NCBI RefSeq assembly: GCF_002582035.1
Contig: NZ_NUQE01000010.1
Span: 62,001-126,000 of the forward strand
Origin: Bacillus pseudomycoides
GTDB taxonomy: Bacteria; Bacillota; Bacilli; Bacillales; Bacillaceae_G
Length of the DNA: 64,000 bases
Direction: 5' to 3'
A model generated the notes under the pieces. The model made no database searches. It worked only from the letters and a program-made list of their open reading frames with translations, and was not told the origin of the DNA. Made by a program: the position numbers and the translations under genes. Below are positions 8,259 to 17,396 of this stretch, one piece after another. Positions within the stretch are counted from its first letter, which is position 1. Every line of letters starts with the position of its first letter.

Positions 8259-9284
8259 TTAATATATTTCATCAGCCATTTTCAAAATAGCTTTTATTAT
8301 TACATCAGGTTGGTCGTACATTACTGAGTGACTACTATTAGGAACTAAAATGAATTCACTATTAGTGGATAAATTGGTCAATTTTTTTTGAGAATCCATC
8401 CATATCTTTTCAAAGCTATCCGCTTCTTGTTCTGAGAATCCTAATTCTGTTGCCTGCAATTCTACGTCACTCGGTGTGATAATTGTTAATGGCTTATCTC
8501 CTAAAGAGCGAGTACCTTCCAGTAATTTCTCATTGATTTTTATTTGCTTGATTTCTTCATTTAATACTTTGAAAAATGAAGTGTCCCAATGAACATTTAC
8601 ATACTTTTTTGCAGAAAGGTAATTTGGCATTGAATCTGAAAACATATTTTCCCCAAATAGCCGTACTATTCCAATTTGAGATAATATGCGATTCATCGAT
8701 TGGTCTTGTGTCTCGAAAAACTTGTCATTAAATGATTTTGCTTGTTCTGAAAAATATTCATTTCTAGAATCAACAAGCACTAATCCCGAAACCTTTTCTG
8801 GGTACTTTTCTGTAAAGAGACGAGAATAGATTCCTCCAACAGAATGACCCACTAATATTACAGGGGTGTCAATTTTAGAAGATTCGAGAATCTTACTTAA
8901 ATCATTAATCGTCGTATCGATAGAAAATCCATTAGGAGGTAGATCACTCCATCCATACCCTGCTCGGTCATAAGTGATTACTTGGGTATGTTTTGATAGT
9001 TCTTTCTGAATGTTCGACCAATCATAAGACCAATTACCAGTTCCTGCTTCAATAACAACAGGTGGCAAGCTCGTTTTGGTTCCTTTAATATTCATATGTA
9101 TTTCTCTGTCTCCGACATCAATCATTTGTCCATCTGGAGGGTAGTTGCTTTTAACATTTTTGTAACTGGTATATTCATAAAGGAACCCTGAGACCAATGT
9201 TAGTAAAATGATTGTAATCAAGGTCATTCCAAGTAATTTCAACCTTCTAAATGGTTTAATAACATTCGAATATTTAACCTCCAA
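8259..9284 (-). CDS. Membrane-anchored alpha/beta hydrolase
   Basis: 341 residues. An N-terminal TM anchor (about 16-36) precedes an alpha/beta-hydrolase domain that faces outside. The oxyanion region is VVIEAGTGNWSYDWSNI, the nucleophile elbow GHSVGG (Ser near residue 146), the acid probably in TIITPSDVEL and the catalytic His in VPNSSHSVMYDQP near the end. Substrate not predictable. Single gene. The flanks are repeat-like and a VOC gene remnant lies upstream, so the locus looks like an accessory site. Confidence 0.82.
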   Translation of the reverse strand: MEVKYSNVIKPFRRLKLLGMTLITIILLTLVSGFLYEYTSYKNVKSNYPPDGQMIDVGDREIHMNIKGTKTSLPPVVIEAGTGNWSYDWSNIQKELSKHTQVITYDRAGYGWSDLPPNGFSIDTTINDLSKILESSKIDTPVILVGHSVGGIYSRLFTEKYPEKVSGLVLVDSRNEYFSEQAKSFNDKFFETQDQSMNRILSQIGIVRLFGENMFSDSMPNYLSAKKYVNVHWDTSFFKVLNEEIKQIKINEKLLEGTRSLGDKPLTIITPSDVELQATELGFSEQEADSFEKIWMDSQKKLTNLSTNSEFILVPNSSHSVMYDQPDVIIKAILKMADEIY

Positions 9285-9930
9285 ATCACCATACCCCTTC
9301 CCTCACTCTTTTATCTTAATTATTTAACAACCAATCACTATCCATTTAAATTTCAAACTTTTTCTGAACCACTATTCCCTTAAATGACCCCTTTAGTTTA
9401 AATCATTTCTTCACACTCATACCCAATTTTAACATAAATATCCATTTTTGTTCAGAAGTCTTATTTGTTGCTTTAAAATAATGTTTGACCAAATTGATAC
9501 TAATAACCTTGATAAACGAAAAAACAGAAAAAGCGTTTTTTAAGAAATAGTCAATCAAAACACACTCTTAATATATTCTATTGAATCATTCTTTTATGAA
9601 AAAGTTTGATTATTTCTGTGCCCCTTATTCCATTAAAGCTCCCTTAAGTGGCATATGTGAATTTATTGACAAGCACCTAAAGGATTTCCATCAGGATCAA
9701 AAAACGTAAAGAATCTGGTATCCCCTTTTCTCCACTAATAAGATTTTCGATAAAAATTTTATTAATGATTATTCTTAATCCAATATCTACACATAAACAG
9801 TTCATCTTTTTTTATAAACAATGCAACTTTATTTCAAATCAATATATACAACAAAGAAATATACATGTAATTTATCACAATGAAAATTCTTTCCTTTCTG
9901 AATATTACTTGTGCCATATTCTAAAAAATA
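9285..9930. other. Intergenic stretch with decayed sequence
   Basis: Apart from the VOC remnant at 9663-9725 I see no gene. Bases 9535-9655 weakly resemble 8095-8225 (shared TTTATRAAAAAGTTTRATYATTT), as if related segments lie on both sides of the hydrolase gene. Short plus-strand frames near 9765 have no ribosome site. Confidence 0.35.
9663..9725 (-). pseudogene. C-terminal scrap of a VOC/glyoxalase-type gene
   Basis: Minus-strand codons ending in TAA read GDTRFFTFFDPDGNPLGACQ. F-x-DPDGNP is the hallmark end of vicinal-oxygen-chelate (glyoxalase/bleomycin-resistance) domains. Only ~20 codons remain and a TAG lies just upstream; the rest of the gene is gone. Confidence 0.6.
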
Positions 9931-9960
9931 AACCCCACCTAAATAAAAAGGTGAGGCTTT
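9930..9960 (-). terminator. Terminator of the lysophospholipase-like gene
   Basis: CCTCACCT and AGGTGGGG (minus strand, one G-U) around a TTTTATTT loop, followed by TTTATTTTTTAG. Confidence 0.75.
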
Positions 9961-9964
9961 CATC

Positions 9965-10888
9965 TTACACAATATGCTCGTTTAACCAAGAAATCACATC
10001 TTGAAATACTTCCTGTCTGTTCACTTCGTGGAACATTTCATGCCTTCCATTCTCATATAAACGAATTGTTACATCTTTAACACCGCATTTTTTATACATA
10101 TCATATACTTCTTGTACACCTTTTCCCATGTTTCCAACTGGATCACGTTCTCCAGAAAAAATATGAATAGGAAGCTCTTTTGGTGTTTTCTTATATTCTT
10201 CAAGTTTATTCACCATCAGCACACCGTTAAATAACTCACGGTAAAAGCTTGTTGTACAAATAAATCCACATAATGAGTCTTCTATGTATCTATCAACTTG
10301 CTTCGTATCCGAAGACAACCAATCAAACTTCGTACGGTTTGGCTTAAAGTGTGAGTTAAAATTACCAAATGACAAGAAATTCAGCATTGGACTTTTCGTT
10401 TTTGTGCCGCGAAGCTTCATTTCAATCGTTGCCACTTTATGACCAATGATTCCTAAAAGCCCAGGATTCCCTCCTGTTCCAGAAATAAGAAACCCATTAT
10501 ATAACTCTCCGCGAAGCTGCACAGCACGTCTTGATAAGAAAGATCCCATACTATGTCCTAATAAGAAAAGTGGACAGTTATGTTCCTTACGAATAAGCTC
10601 CGAAACGAAGATTACGTCAGAAACAGCTTGATTCCAGCCTATATTCGGCTCAAAATGACCAAAATCTTCTTCCTGCTTCACTGTTTTTCCGTGCCCTCGA
10701 TGATCATGAGCATATACCCCGTATCCAGCTTCCAATAACGCTTCAATCCATTCTTTATAGGCACCAACATGTTCTGCCATACCATGCGCAATTTGAACAA
10801 TCCCACGCGGCTCACTTTCTGGTAACCATCGACGTAAATAAATTTCCGATCCATCCGACGTTATAACAAAGCTTTCCTGTATGCTCAT
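9965..10888 (-). CDS. Alpha/beta hydrolase, monoacylglycerol lipase/lysophospholipase type
   Basis: 307 residues, Hydrolase_4 (serine aminopeptidase S33-like) family. Key motifs in order: IVQIAHGMAEHVGAYKEWIE (oxyanion HGxxEH), YAHDHRGHGKT, nucleophile GHSMGS near residue 113, acid in IFSGERDPVGNMG, catalytic His in LYENGRHEMFHE. No signal peptide, so cytosolic. Homologues cleave monoacylglycerol or lysophospholipid; the real substrate is not shown by sequence. Start ATG 10888 has GGGGGGCTG upstream. Own terminator downstream. Confidence 0.88.
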   Translation of the reverse strand: MSIQESFVITSDGSEIYLRRWLPESEPRGIVQIAHGMAEHVGAYKEWIEALLEAGYGVYAHDHRGHGKTVKQEEDFGHFEPNIGWNQAVSDVIFVSELIRKEHNCPLFLLGHSMGSFLSRRAVQLRGELYNGFLISGTGGNPGLLGIIGHKVATIEMKLRGTKTKSPMLNFLSFGNFNSHFKPNRTKFDWLSSDTKQVDRYIEDSLCGFICTTSFYRELFNGVLMVNKLEEYKKTPKELPIHIFSGERDPVGNMGKGVQEVYDMYKKCGVKDVTIRLYENGRHEMFHEVNRQEVFQDVISWLNEHIV

Positions 10889-11109
10889 TTTGACAGCCCC
10901 CCAAATCTATAATCTACTTCACATCAATACGAATCTATATATTTATAAAATGAACCACTATTCATTTTTCTTACTATAAATTATATGTAAAAGCTTTCCT
11001 TTTTACAAATCATGATATTTTAATTTCTGTCAATTCATTCTTGACGAAACGAAATTAAAGTTATATAGTTACTTACATAAAGTAATTAATTATTGGAGGT
11101 AATATAATT

Positions 11110-11871
11110 ATGATGCCATCATTATTTTTAGCACATGGTTCTCCTATGTTAGCCATTGAAGATACAGACTATACAAAATTTTTACAAACACTTGGTGAAA
11201 CTTACAAACCAAAGGCAATCGTCATTTTTACAGCTCATTGGGAAAGTGAGATTTTAACTATCTCTTCTTCAGACAATGCATATGAAACAATTTATGATTT
11301 CGGTGGCTTTCCTCCTGAATTATATGAAATAAAATACGCTGCAAAAGGGTCATCTGCCCTTGCGGCAAAGCTAGAAGAAAAATTTAAAAACCGAGGGATT
11401 GCCGTTCAAAAAAATACAACGCGCGGATTAGATCATGGCTCTTGGACACTTCTACACCGTATGTATCCAAAAGCTGATATACCTGTCGTTCAAATCTCAG
11501 TAAATCCATTCCTTCCTGCAAGAGAACAATATGAAATTGGAAAAGCCATTCAAGGACTTGGAAAAGAAGACATTTTAGTCATCGGCAGCGGTGTTACGGT
11601 GCACAATTTACGGATGTTAAAATGGGAACAAACTACGCCTGAACCATGGGCTGTTGAATTTGACGAATGGCTCATTGATCAAATTCAGAATAACAATACA
11701 GACGCCTTATTCAACTGGGAAGCTGAAGCTCCTCATGCACGTTTAGCTGTTCCAAGAGCAGAACACTTTGTTCCTCTTTTCATCGCAATGGGAAATGGCA
11801 CTGCAGAACCAAAAGTAATTCATCGTAGTTATGAATATGGAACCTTAAGCTATCTTTGTTTACAATTTTAA
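11110..11871 (+). CDS. DODA-type extradiol ring-cleavage dioxygenase (LigB/YgiD-like)
   Basis: 253 residues. Class III extradiol dioxygenase fold: SLFLAHGSPMLAIED with metal-ligand His9, TAHWES with His43, and RGLDHGSWTLLHRMYP with His109. These match the zinc/iron site of the DODA family, which includes plant DOPA 4,5-dioxygenase and E. coli YgiD. It probably opens a catechol-like ring; the natural substrate in Bacillus is unknown. TTGGAGGT lies 9 bases before ATG 11110; the second ATG is equally possible. Single gene with a strong terminator. Confidence 0.9.
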   Translation: MMPSLFLAHGSPMLAIEDTDYTKFLQTLGETYKPKAIVIFTAHWESEILTISSSDNAYETIYDFGGFPPELYEIKYAAKGSSALAAKLEEKFKNRGIAVQKNTTRGLDHGSWTLLHRMYPKADIPVVQISVNPFLPAREQYEIGKAIQGLGKEDILVIGSGVTVHNLRMLKWEQTTPEPWAVEFDEWLIDQIQNNNTDALFNWEAEAPHARLAVPRAEHFVPLFIAMGNGTAEPKVIHRSYEYGTLSYLCLQF

Positions 11872-11901
11872 TTCTCAACATTATAGAGATATTAATGCGG
11901 A

Positions 11902-11931
11902 AAAAGTCCAGTAATTCAACACTGGACTTTT
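11902..11931 (+). terminator. Terminator of the dioxygenase gene
   Basis: AAAAGTCCAGT and ACTGGACTTTT, perfect 11-bp stem, loop AATTCAAC, then CTTTG. It could also work for the convergent gene at 11993. Confidence 0.85.
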
Positions 11932-11992
11932 CTTTGTTCCCCTTTATCAAAACAAACTTACTCTATACTTTCATTGAAGCTATTTTAACAAC

Positions 11993-12898
11993 TTACCGCT
12001 CGTTAATGCGGGATAAATGTTGAACCATAAACACTTGTTCATTCGCAACTACAAATCCTGCTTCTTGTAAAATACGAACCGTCACTTCATTCGAAGCTGG
12101 CAGATTCATAGTCATCTTGTTCAACTTCCCTTGTAAAGGAGAGAAAATTCCTCGTAATCCGAATCGAACAATATCCTCCTGATCTATACGCTTTGTATCT
12201 ACATAACTTTGATACAATACAGTTGCTTGTTGTTTTCCTGTCTGATCAAGTACTTTTTTATAGAGAAAATACGCTAATTCCTCATTTGTATCATCATACA
12301 CAGTTAATATTTCTCCATCTTTTCTTACACTCATCCATTCCGTCTGCCAAGGTTTTATTTCTTCACTTGATACTTGAATAGTATGTATATCCTGTGCTGT
12401 ACCTCTTTTTACATGGTATGTATTACTCTGTTGCAACTGAAAAACATCGTCTTCTAATATCTCTGTATGCTGTAACATCAAAAGTTGATCAATTACTTCA
12501 TAACCCATCTTTTTATAAAGATGAATAGCCGCATCATTTTTACTGATTGCCTCCAGCGTCGCAATATCTACTCCTTCTTTTTTATACAGCTCTAGGGAAG
12601 CTCTTACTAATTCTCTCCCTACTCCTCGATTACGAAATTGAGAAACAACGCCTGTTCCACCATTCCACGCAATTTTTTTACCATGCATCATTCTAATTCC
12701 ATTTAAGATTATGCCAACTGGCTCACCGTTATAAAATGCTACAAGTGAAAAAGATGGTGACAATTCCTCCATTGCCATTCTTGCTAAAAAAGCATCCATT
12801 GTCATTTTAATTTCGATGAAATACCCTTCGAACCCAGCATTCCACAAGTTTGTAGCTTCTGCGAACGATAATGTGCTTAACGATTTTATTTCATACAT
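11993..12898 (-). CDS. Double-domain GNAT acetyltransferase
   Basis: 301 residues. The N-terminal GNAT domain (1-150) has a full motif A: GTGVVSQFRNRGVGRELVRASLEL, with the CoA loop RNRGVGR, and motif B AIHLYKKMGYEVID. Residues ~160-295 form a second, degenerate GNAT-like half ending NEVTVRILQEAGFVVANEQV. Tandem GNAT proteins of this size are common in Bacillus; substrate unknown. The ATG follows GGAGTTGGG. It is divergent in neither direction; the next gene upstream on the same strand is the DUF554 gene, 61 bases away. Confidence 0.85.
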   Translation of the reverse strand: MYEIKSLSTLSFAEATNLWNAGFEGYFIEIKMTMDAFLARMAMEELSPSFSLVAFYNGEPVGIILNGIRMMHGKKIAWNGGTGVVSQFRNRGVGRELVRASLELYKKEGVDIATLEAISKNDAAIHLYKKMGYEVIDQLLMLQHTEILEDDVFQLQQSNTYHVKRGTAQDIHTIQVSSEEIKPWQTEWMSVRKDGEILTVYDDTNEELAYFLYKKVLDQTGKQQATVLYQSYVDTKRIDQEDIVRFGLRGIFSPLQGKLNKMTMNLPASNEVTVRILQEAGFVVANEQVFMVQHLSRINER

Positions 12899-12959
12899 TT
12901 CATCCCAACTCCCTTCTCTAAATAACTATTACCAGACCAAAGCATCTCCCTGCTTTTTA

Positions 12960-13673
12960 TTAAAAATAATGTGTATACCCATACATAATAGAGACAAGCA
13001 CCGCCGTTACAAATATACCCGGCAATAAATTAGCTACCTTAATTTTAATAATCTCAAGTAAATTTAATCCAATGGCAAAAATCATAATCCCACCTGTTGC
13101 TGTCATTTCTACAATAAAATGATTCATTAACGTTTCTGGTACAAACCGATCAATTTGCGTTGCAAAAATAGCAATCAATCCTTCATATAAAATAACAGGA
13201 ACAGCTGAAAATAATACACCCATTCCTAATGTTGTCGTTAAAATAAGTGAAATAAAACCGTCTATAATCGCTTTCGTATATAAAACATTATGATTTCCAC
13301 GAATGCCACTATCTAAAGCACCAATAATCCCCATTGCTCCCATTACAAATATTAATGTTGCAGTTACAAATCCGAGTGATATGCTCCCTTTCCCACCTGA
13401 ACCTATCTTTTTCTCTAGCCAATCTCCTAAACTTTTTAATTTTTCTTCTACCATAAGTAATTCCCCGATTACCGCTCCAATGACAAGACTTAAAATGACG
13501 ATTAAAAAATTTTCACTTTTTAATGCCATTTGCAAACCGAGCACCGTTACTGCTAGGCCAATTGCATGCATAACAGTCGATTTTACATTTTCCGAGATGC
13601 CACTAAAAATTCTACCTAATAATGTCCCTGCAATAATACATAGTCCATTTACTAAAGCTCCAAGTAAAACCAT
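12960..13673 (-). CDS. DUF554 family membrane protein (YqgA-like)
   Basis: 237 residues from ATG 13673, chosen for the ribosome site AGGTGGGAG just upstream; a longer frame adds 29 codons without a site. Starts MVLLGALVNGLCIIAGTLLG, the DUF554 signature, followed by a GxxxGE helix (VIGAVIGELLMVEEKLKSLG) and GFVTATLIFVMGAMGIIGAL. About seven TM segments. Function unknown; a transporter role is presumed for the family. It is the first gene of a possible two-gene unit with the double GNAT gene (61-base gap). Confidence 0.88.
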   Translation of the reverse strand: MVLLGALVNGLCIIAGTLLGRIFSGISENVKSTVMHAIGLAVTVLGLQMALKSENFLIVILSLVIGAVIGELLMVEEKLKSLGDWLEKKIGSGGKGSISLGFVTATLIFVMGAMGIIGALDSGIRGNHNVLYTKAIIDGFISLILTTTLGMGVLFSAVPVILYEGLIAIFATQIDRFVPETLMNHFIVEMTATGGIMIFAIGLNLLEIIKIKVANLLPGIFVTAVLVSIMYGYTHYF

Positions 13674-13809
13674 TCTCTCCCACCTATTCTTTCTATATAT
13701 AAAATTATAAGTAGAATTATAGATTATTTTTCGAAAATTTAATATTTTTTTAATTCGCACGTTGTCTTAATCAATCTACTCATGTTACCTTATTATTGGA
13801 AATCATTAT

Positions 13810-13844
13810 AAATATATATCAGAATATAATCCTGATATATATTT
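13810..13844. promoter_or_regulatory. Perfect 13-bp inverted repeat upstream of capA
   Basis: AAATATATATCAG and CTGATATATATTT flank a 9-base loop, 30 bases before the capA start and followed by TTATTTTTATT. It could be a weak terminator in the leader or an AT-rich operator; nothing decides between them. Confidence 0.45.
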
Positions 13845-13874
13845 ATTTTTATTAACTCATAAGGAAGGTTTTTT

Positions 13875-15008
13875 ATGAAAATTCGAAAAAGAACATTACT
13901 AAAACGCACCGTACTGTTAGCCATACTTTTTACCCCTATAATCTTATTGATCAACTTTGCGCTAAATTCAGAAACAAAAAATGAACAAAACACAAAAGGA
14001 AAAAATAAGCAAACAGAAAAGGCAAAAGGAAAAGAACCAACAAAAAAACCGAAAGAAGATCCTGAAATTACCCTTACATTCTCGGGTGATACAATGTTTG
14101 ATTGGCAATTACGCCCTGTTATTCAAAGCAAAGGTGCTGATTATCCATTTCAGCAAGTAAAACCGGAAATAGAAAAAGCGGACTACTCATTTGTAAATCT
14201 AGAATCTGCGTTTACAACTCGCGAGAAAAAATATCCTGGCCAACTATTTTGGATTAAAAGTGATCCCTCCACATTACAAGCTATTAAAAATACAGGCTAT
14301 GATATTGTTAATATCGGAAATAACCATACACTCGATTATTACCAAGACGGCTTATTGGATACAATTTCCCATGTAGAAAAAATAGGCCTTCCCTATATCG
14401 GTGCAGGCAAAAATGCATCAGATGCGTATACAGCGAGAGAAGTTACAATTAAAGGAAAAAAATTTAAGTTTATCTCATTTGTCCGTTTTATGCCTGATTC
14501 TGCATGGGTAGCTACAAATGATAAACCTGGCGTTGCAAATGGCTACGATTTAAACTTAGTCACAAAAACAATTAAAGAACAAAAGAAAGATGCCGATTAT
14601 ATGATTGTGTACATGCATTGGGGTGTTGAAAAAACGAATCGTCCGGCTGACTATCAAAAAGAATATGTACAAAAAATGGTAGAAGCAGGTGCAAATGCAA
14701 TTGTCGGAAGCCATCCGCACTGGTTACAAGGCTTTGAATATTACAACAATGTTCCCGTCGCATATTCACTTGGAAACTTCCTCTTCCCCGATTATGTAAC
14801 AGGACATAGTGCAGAAACTGGTGTACTAACAATGAAATTTAAAGGAAAAGACGTACAAATGTCATTTAATCCTTATATGATTCGTAATAACCAAATTACA
14901 CCGCTTCAAGATACAGAAAAACAAAATATGCTGCAATACTTGCAGTCTATTTCCAATGATGTACAAATTGATAAAGATGGAAACATTATTGATAAACGAA
15001 CACAATGA
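13875..15008 (+). CDS. CapA/PgsA family polyglutamate biosynthesis protein (metallophosphatase fold)
   Basis: 377 residues. A basic start and one TM anchor (about 12-30), then a Lys-rich linker (40-62), then the CapA domain outside. Metallophosphatase motifs: LTFSGDTMFDW, FVNLESAF, IVNIGNNHTLDY, YMHWGVE, GSHPHWLQG and YSLGNFLFPD. Stand-alone CapA homologues are frequent in Bacillus; the true poly-gamma-glutamate operon (capBCADE) is not here, so its substrate is open. AAGGAAGG precedes ATG 13875. Its TGA stop (15006-15008) sits in TGAATACTCCCCC, right at the presumed end of the IS200/IS605 element, so the insertion may supply the stop and have trimmed the C-terminus. Confidence 0.85.
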   Translation: MKIRKRTLLKRTVLLAILFTPIILLINFALNSETKNEQNTKGKNKQTEKAKGKEPTKKPKEDPEITLTFSGDTMFDWQLRPVIQSKGADYPFQQVKPEIEKADYSFVNLESAFTTREKKYPGQLFWIKSDPSTLQAIKNTGYDIVNIGNNHTLDYYQDGLLDTISHVEKIGLPYIGAGKNASDAYTAREVTIKGKKFKFISFVRFMPDSAWVATNDKPGVANGYDLNLVTKTIKEQKKDADYMIVYMHWGVEKTNRPADYQKEYVQKMVEAGANAIVGSHPHWLQGFEYYNNVPVAYSLGNFLFPDYVTGHSAETGVLTMKFKGKDVQMSFNPYMIRNNQITPLQDTEKQNMLQYLQSISNDVQIDKDGNIIDKRTQ

Positions 15009-15009
15009 A

Positions 15010-15200
15010 TACTCCCCCACTTAGCAAAGCTTGAAGTGGGGGTTTCTAACGTTTCGACCTAATGGACGATTAACGTCAGTGGAGTTAACACACTAGCGAG
15101 CTGTTTCACGCCTAACCCCTCTATCCCGTTTGTCCATGCATCCGGGACTACTTTTCGTAAAATATTAGCCGCAGCATTTACGTCTGCGTTAATTTTGATT
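15010..15200 (-). ncRNA. Expected omega (re)RNA region at the tnpB 3' end
   Basis: In this element class the guide RNA scaffold comes from the last part of tnpB and the downstream hairpin, and the guide is the flanking DNA. Here that would run from inside tnpB through the 15014-15042 hairpin into the capA 3' end. Assigned by position and the hairpin only; the ends are approximate. Confidence 0.4.
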
Positions 15201-16528
15201 CCTTTTGCAGAACGATACATACCACGCTTCATTCGTTTTCCTGAAAAAGTTGCATTTTGGTCATTTGTTCCATACGTTGGAATAAAGTCATGATCTAGAA
15301 AACTTGCTTTTGATGTGTAAGATTCCTCGGTTACAACAACTTGAATGCCTACTGCATTTGCTTTGTATGTAATCATTTGAATCAATACACTATGCGAGAT
15401 ATGGCAAAATGTTTGGTTATTTTTCTTCCCTATATCGGTTTCTTGTTTCCAACTTTTGTTTTGACCAATAACAATTTTGCAAACTTCCTCTTCTTGAGCT
15501 AGTTTTACAATATGATGACTAGCTTTATGGAAGATGTCTTTTATTTTCAGATAACGCTTTTGATAAATTTTTTCTATTCTTTTTGAAGTAAAAGGTCCTT
15601 CATTTGTTTGTTTACCTTGCCTTAGAACACTTGTAAAGTGACTCTTCATTTTGTTGTAATATTGATTTATGCTTTTGACATGTTTGCCCTTAACAAGTAC
15701 AGGCTTTATACCTGTGTTTGTTACAATGGTTGCAAGATTATCAATACCTAAATCAATACTCATATAACGCCCATTCTCTTCAACGGATTGTTGTTCTGAA
15801 GGGACATCTATCACCAATTCCACTACATATTCATTGTATTTGGGAATGACACGAACTTGTTTCAGCTTACCTTCAGTAAACCCTAATTTCCCAATGTTTA
15901 ATTGCAATTTTGTCTTTGGAAACTTTAAAAACTTATCATTTTTAATGACACAATCTTGGTTGGTATACAAGATTTCCTTTTCAGAAGAACGAATATACTT
16001 TGGAATTCTAGGTTTTCCCGTATATTTGTTGGGATTCTTTTTATAATCTTTTAAACTAGCAAAAAAAGACTTCCAATTTTGGAATACATTTTTCATGATG
16101 GATTGACTAGATTGCGTAGGCAAAGCACGATAATCATTCTGAATCATGGCTTTAAATAATGCATCCAGAAAATTACAATCTACATAAGGTTTTTCTGTAG
16201 TTGGTTCTGAAAACAAATTACATTTCACTTCTTTTTGTTTTTCTTTTGGTTTTGTTTTCTCTTTTCCCAATTTCTTTTGATAAGCAAGAAGTTGTGTATC
16301 ATTCATCTTCCCTATGTTTTTAGAAATCGTATCCAAAACTTCTTTTTGTAAAGGTTGCAACTCCTTATCTTGTGTCAAACCTGTATATACTTGTCGTATA
16401 TAAAAGTTTGTCGTGTTGTACATATTCTTGGCATTTTGGCAAGATTCTCGAAAATAAGAATACATACGATGTCCTTTTTTAATCCAAATCTGAAGAGTTT
16501 TATAATTTATTTGATTTCCCGTTGTCAT
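15059..16528 (-). CDS. tnpB: TnpB, RNA-guided nuclease of IS200/IS605
   Basis: 489 residues, longer than the ~400 of compact TnpBs. RuvC residues are intact: D259 (YMSIDLGIDNLAT), E402 (VTEESYTSKASF) and D449 (INADVNAAANIL), with IVIGQNKSWKQ and GKKNNQTFCHI between. The CxxC...CxxC zinc ribbon usually found before the last Asp is replaced by TFSGKRMKRGMYRSAKG, a variant seen in one TnpB subgroup. TnpB proteins cut DNA guided by an RNA (omega/reRNA) made from the element's end, which favours element retention. AAGGAGGTG lies just before ATG 16528. The frame is open and looks functional. Confidence 0.93.
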   Translation of the reverse strand: MTTGNQINYKTLQIWIKKGHRMYSYFRESCQNAKNMYNTTNFYIRQVYTGLTQDKELQPLQKEVLDTISKNIGKMNDTQLLAYQKKLGKEKTKPKEKQKEVKCNLFSEPTTEKPYVDCNFLDALFKAMIQNDYRALPTQSSQSIMKNVFQNWKSFFASLKDYKKNPNKYTGKPRIPKYIRSSEKEILYTNQDCVIKNDKFLKFPKTKLQLNIGKLGFTEGKLKQVRVIPKYNEYVVELVIDVPSEQQSVEENGRYMSIDLGIDNLATIVTNTGIKPVLVKGKHVKSINQYYNKMKSHFTSVLRQGKQTNEGPFTSKRIEKIYQKRYLKIKDIFHKASHHIVKLAQEEEVCKIVIGQNKSWKQETDIGKKNNQTFCHISHSVLIQMITYKANAVGIQVVVTEESYTSKASFLDHDFIPTYGTNDQNATFSGKRMKRGMYRSAKGIKINADVNAAANILRKVVPDAWTNGIEGLGVKQLASVLTPLTLIVH

Positions 16529-16784
16529 TTTTTCACCTCCTTGTTAAGGATATTATACCAAAACAAGAACGTATGTTTCTATCGTTTTACTTGAACATAA
16601 AATATTTTTTTCGATTCACCTCACCACCTTCACATATGTTTAGAGGTGGGAGTCCTCTCGAAAGATATGATAGATTTATACCAATCAATTAATTCTTTAT
16701 TTTGTTTCCAGACTTTTCTCTTGCTATGACAAACAACATATACGATACTATATAAAACATATCAATTTAGGGGGATTATACGTG

Positions 16785-17321
16785 ATGGAGGAAAAACAAT
16801 ATGAACTTGCAACTTTTGCTGGTGGTTGCTTTTGGTGTATGGTAAAGCCATTTGATGAACTGCCTGGTATACATAAAGTCATTTCAGGTTATGCAGGAGG
16901 GCATGTTGAAAATCCAACATATGAGGATGTAAAATCTGGACAATCTGGACATTTAGAAGTCGTTCAAATTACATTTGATCCTACTATATTTCCTTATCAA
17001 AAGTTATTAGATTTATATTGGCCGCAAATTGATCCAACTGATGACGGCGGACAATTTTTCGACCGTGGTCCATCTTATCGTACAGCCATTTTTTATCACA
17101 ATGAAGCGCAAAAAGAACTTGCTGAAAAATCAAAACAAGCATTAGCAGCAAGTGGTATGTTTAAAGATCCAATTGTAACAGAAATTCGCCCCGCTGCTCC
17201 ATTTTACGAAGCGGAAGAATACCATCAACATTTTTATAAAAAAAATCCGGAGAAATATGCACAAGAACGTAAAGAGTCTGGTCGTGAAGACTTTATCAAG
17301 GAAAATTGGCAGGAAAAATAA
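16785..17321 (+). CDS. msrA: Peptide-methionine (S)-S-oxide reductase MsrA
   Basis: 178 residues. The active-site motif GGCFWC is at 13-18 (catalytic Cys15, second Cys18). Family motifs [49 protein letters not shown] and [13 protein letters not shown] follow. It reduces S-methionine sulfoxide in proteins using thioredoxin, a cytosolic oxidative repair role. TTAGGGGG lies 9 bases before ATG 16785; GTG at 16782 would also fit. The enzyme lacks a fused MsrB. Strong terminator follows. Confidence 0.95.
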   Translation: MEEKQYELATFAGGCFWCMVKPFDELPGIHKVISGYAGGHVENPTYEDVKSGQSGHLEVVQITFDPTIFPYQKLLDLYWPQIDPTDDGGQFFDRGPSYRTAIFYHNEAQKELAEKSKQALAASGMFKDPIVTEIRPAAPFYEAEEYHQHFYKKNPEKYAQERKESGREDFIKENWQEK

Positions 17322-17337
17322 TTAATGGACATTTTTT

Positions 17338-17374
17338 AAGACTGATGAAAAGTTGTTTCATCAGTCTTTTTATA
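17338..17374. terminator. Bidirectional terminator between msrA and the ureohydrolase gene
   Basis: AAGACTGATGAAA and TTTCATCAGTCTT with loop AGTTG, then TTTATATTT; convergent genes on both sides. Confidence 0.85.
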
Positions 17375-17396
17375 TTTCAATATAATAATTGTCCTC

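Larger units (their letters stand above)
15009..16660 (-). mobile_element. IS200/IS605-type element carrying only tnpB
   Basis: A tnpB gene bracketed by unequal subterminal hairpins. At the tnpB 3' side (15014-15042) CCCCCACTT pairs with AAGTGGGGG. At the 5' side (16624-16649) CCACCT pairs with AGGTGG. There are no inverted terminal repeats or obvious target duplication, as expected for this single-strand transposing group. No tnpA (Y1 transposase) is present, so movement would need TnpA in trans. The exact ends are uncertain by ~10-30 bases. Confidence 0.85.

Noticed and set aside
8095-9655. Terminal repeats of a mobile element around the alpha/beta-hydrolase gene
   Set aside because: The two flanking segments resemble each other only over short AT-rich blocks with poor alignment; not enough to call an element.
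9765-10004. Plus-strand 79-codon frame
   Set aside because: AT-rich, His/Asn-rich, no ribosome site, and overlaps the terminator and end of the lipase-like gene.
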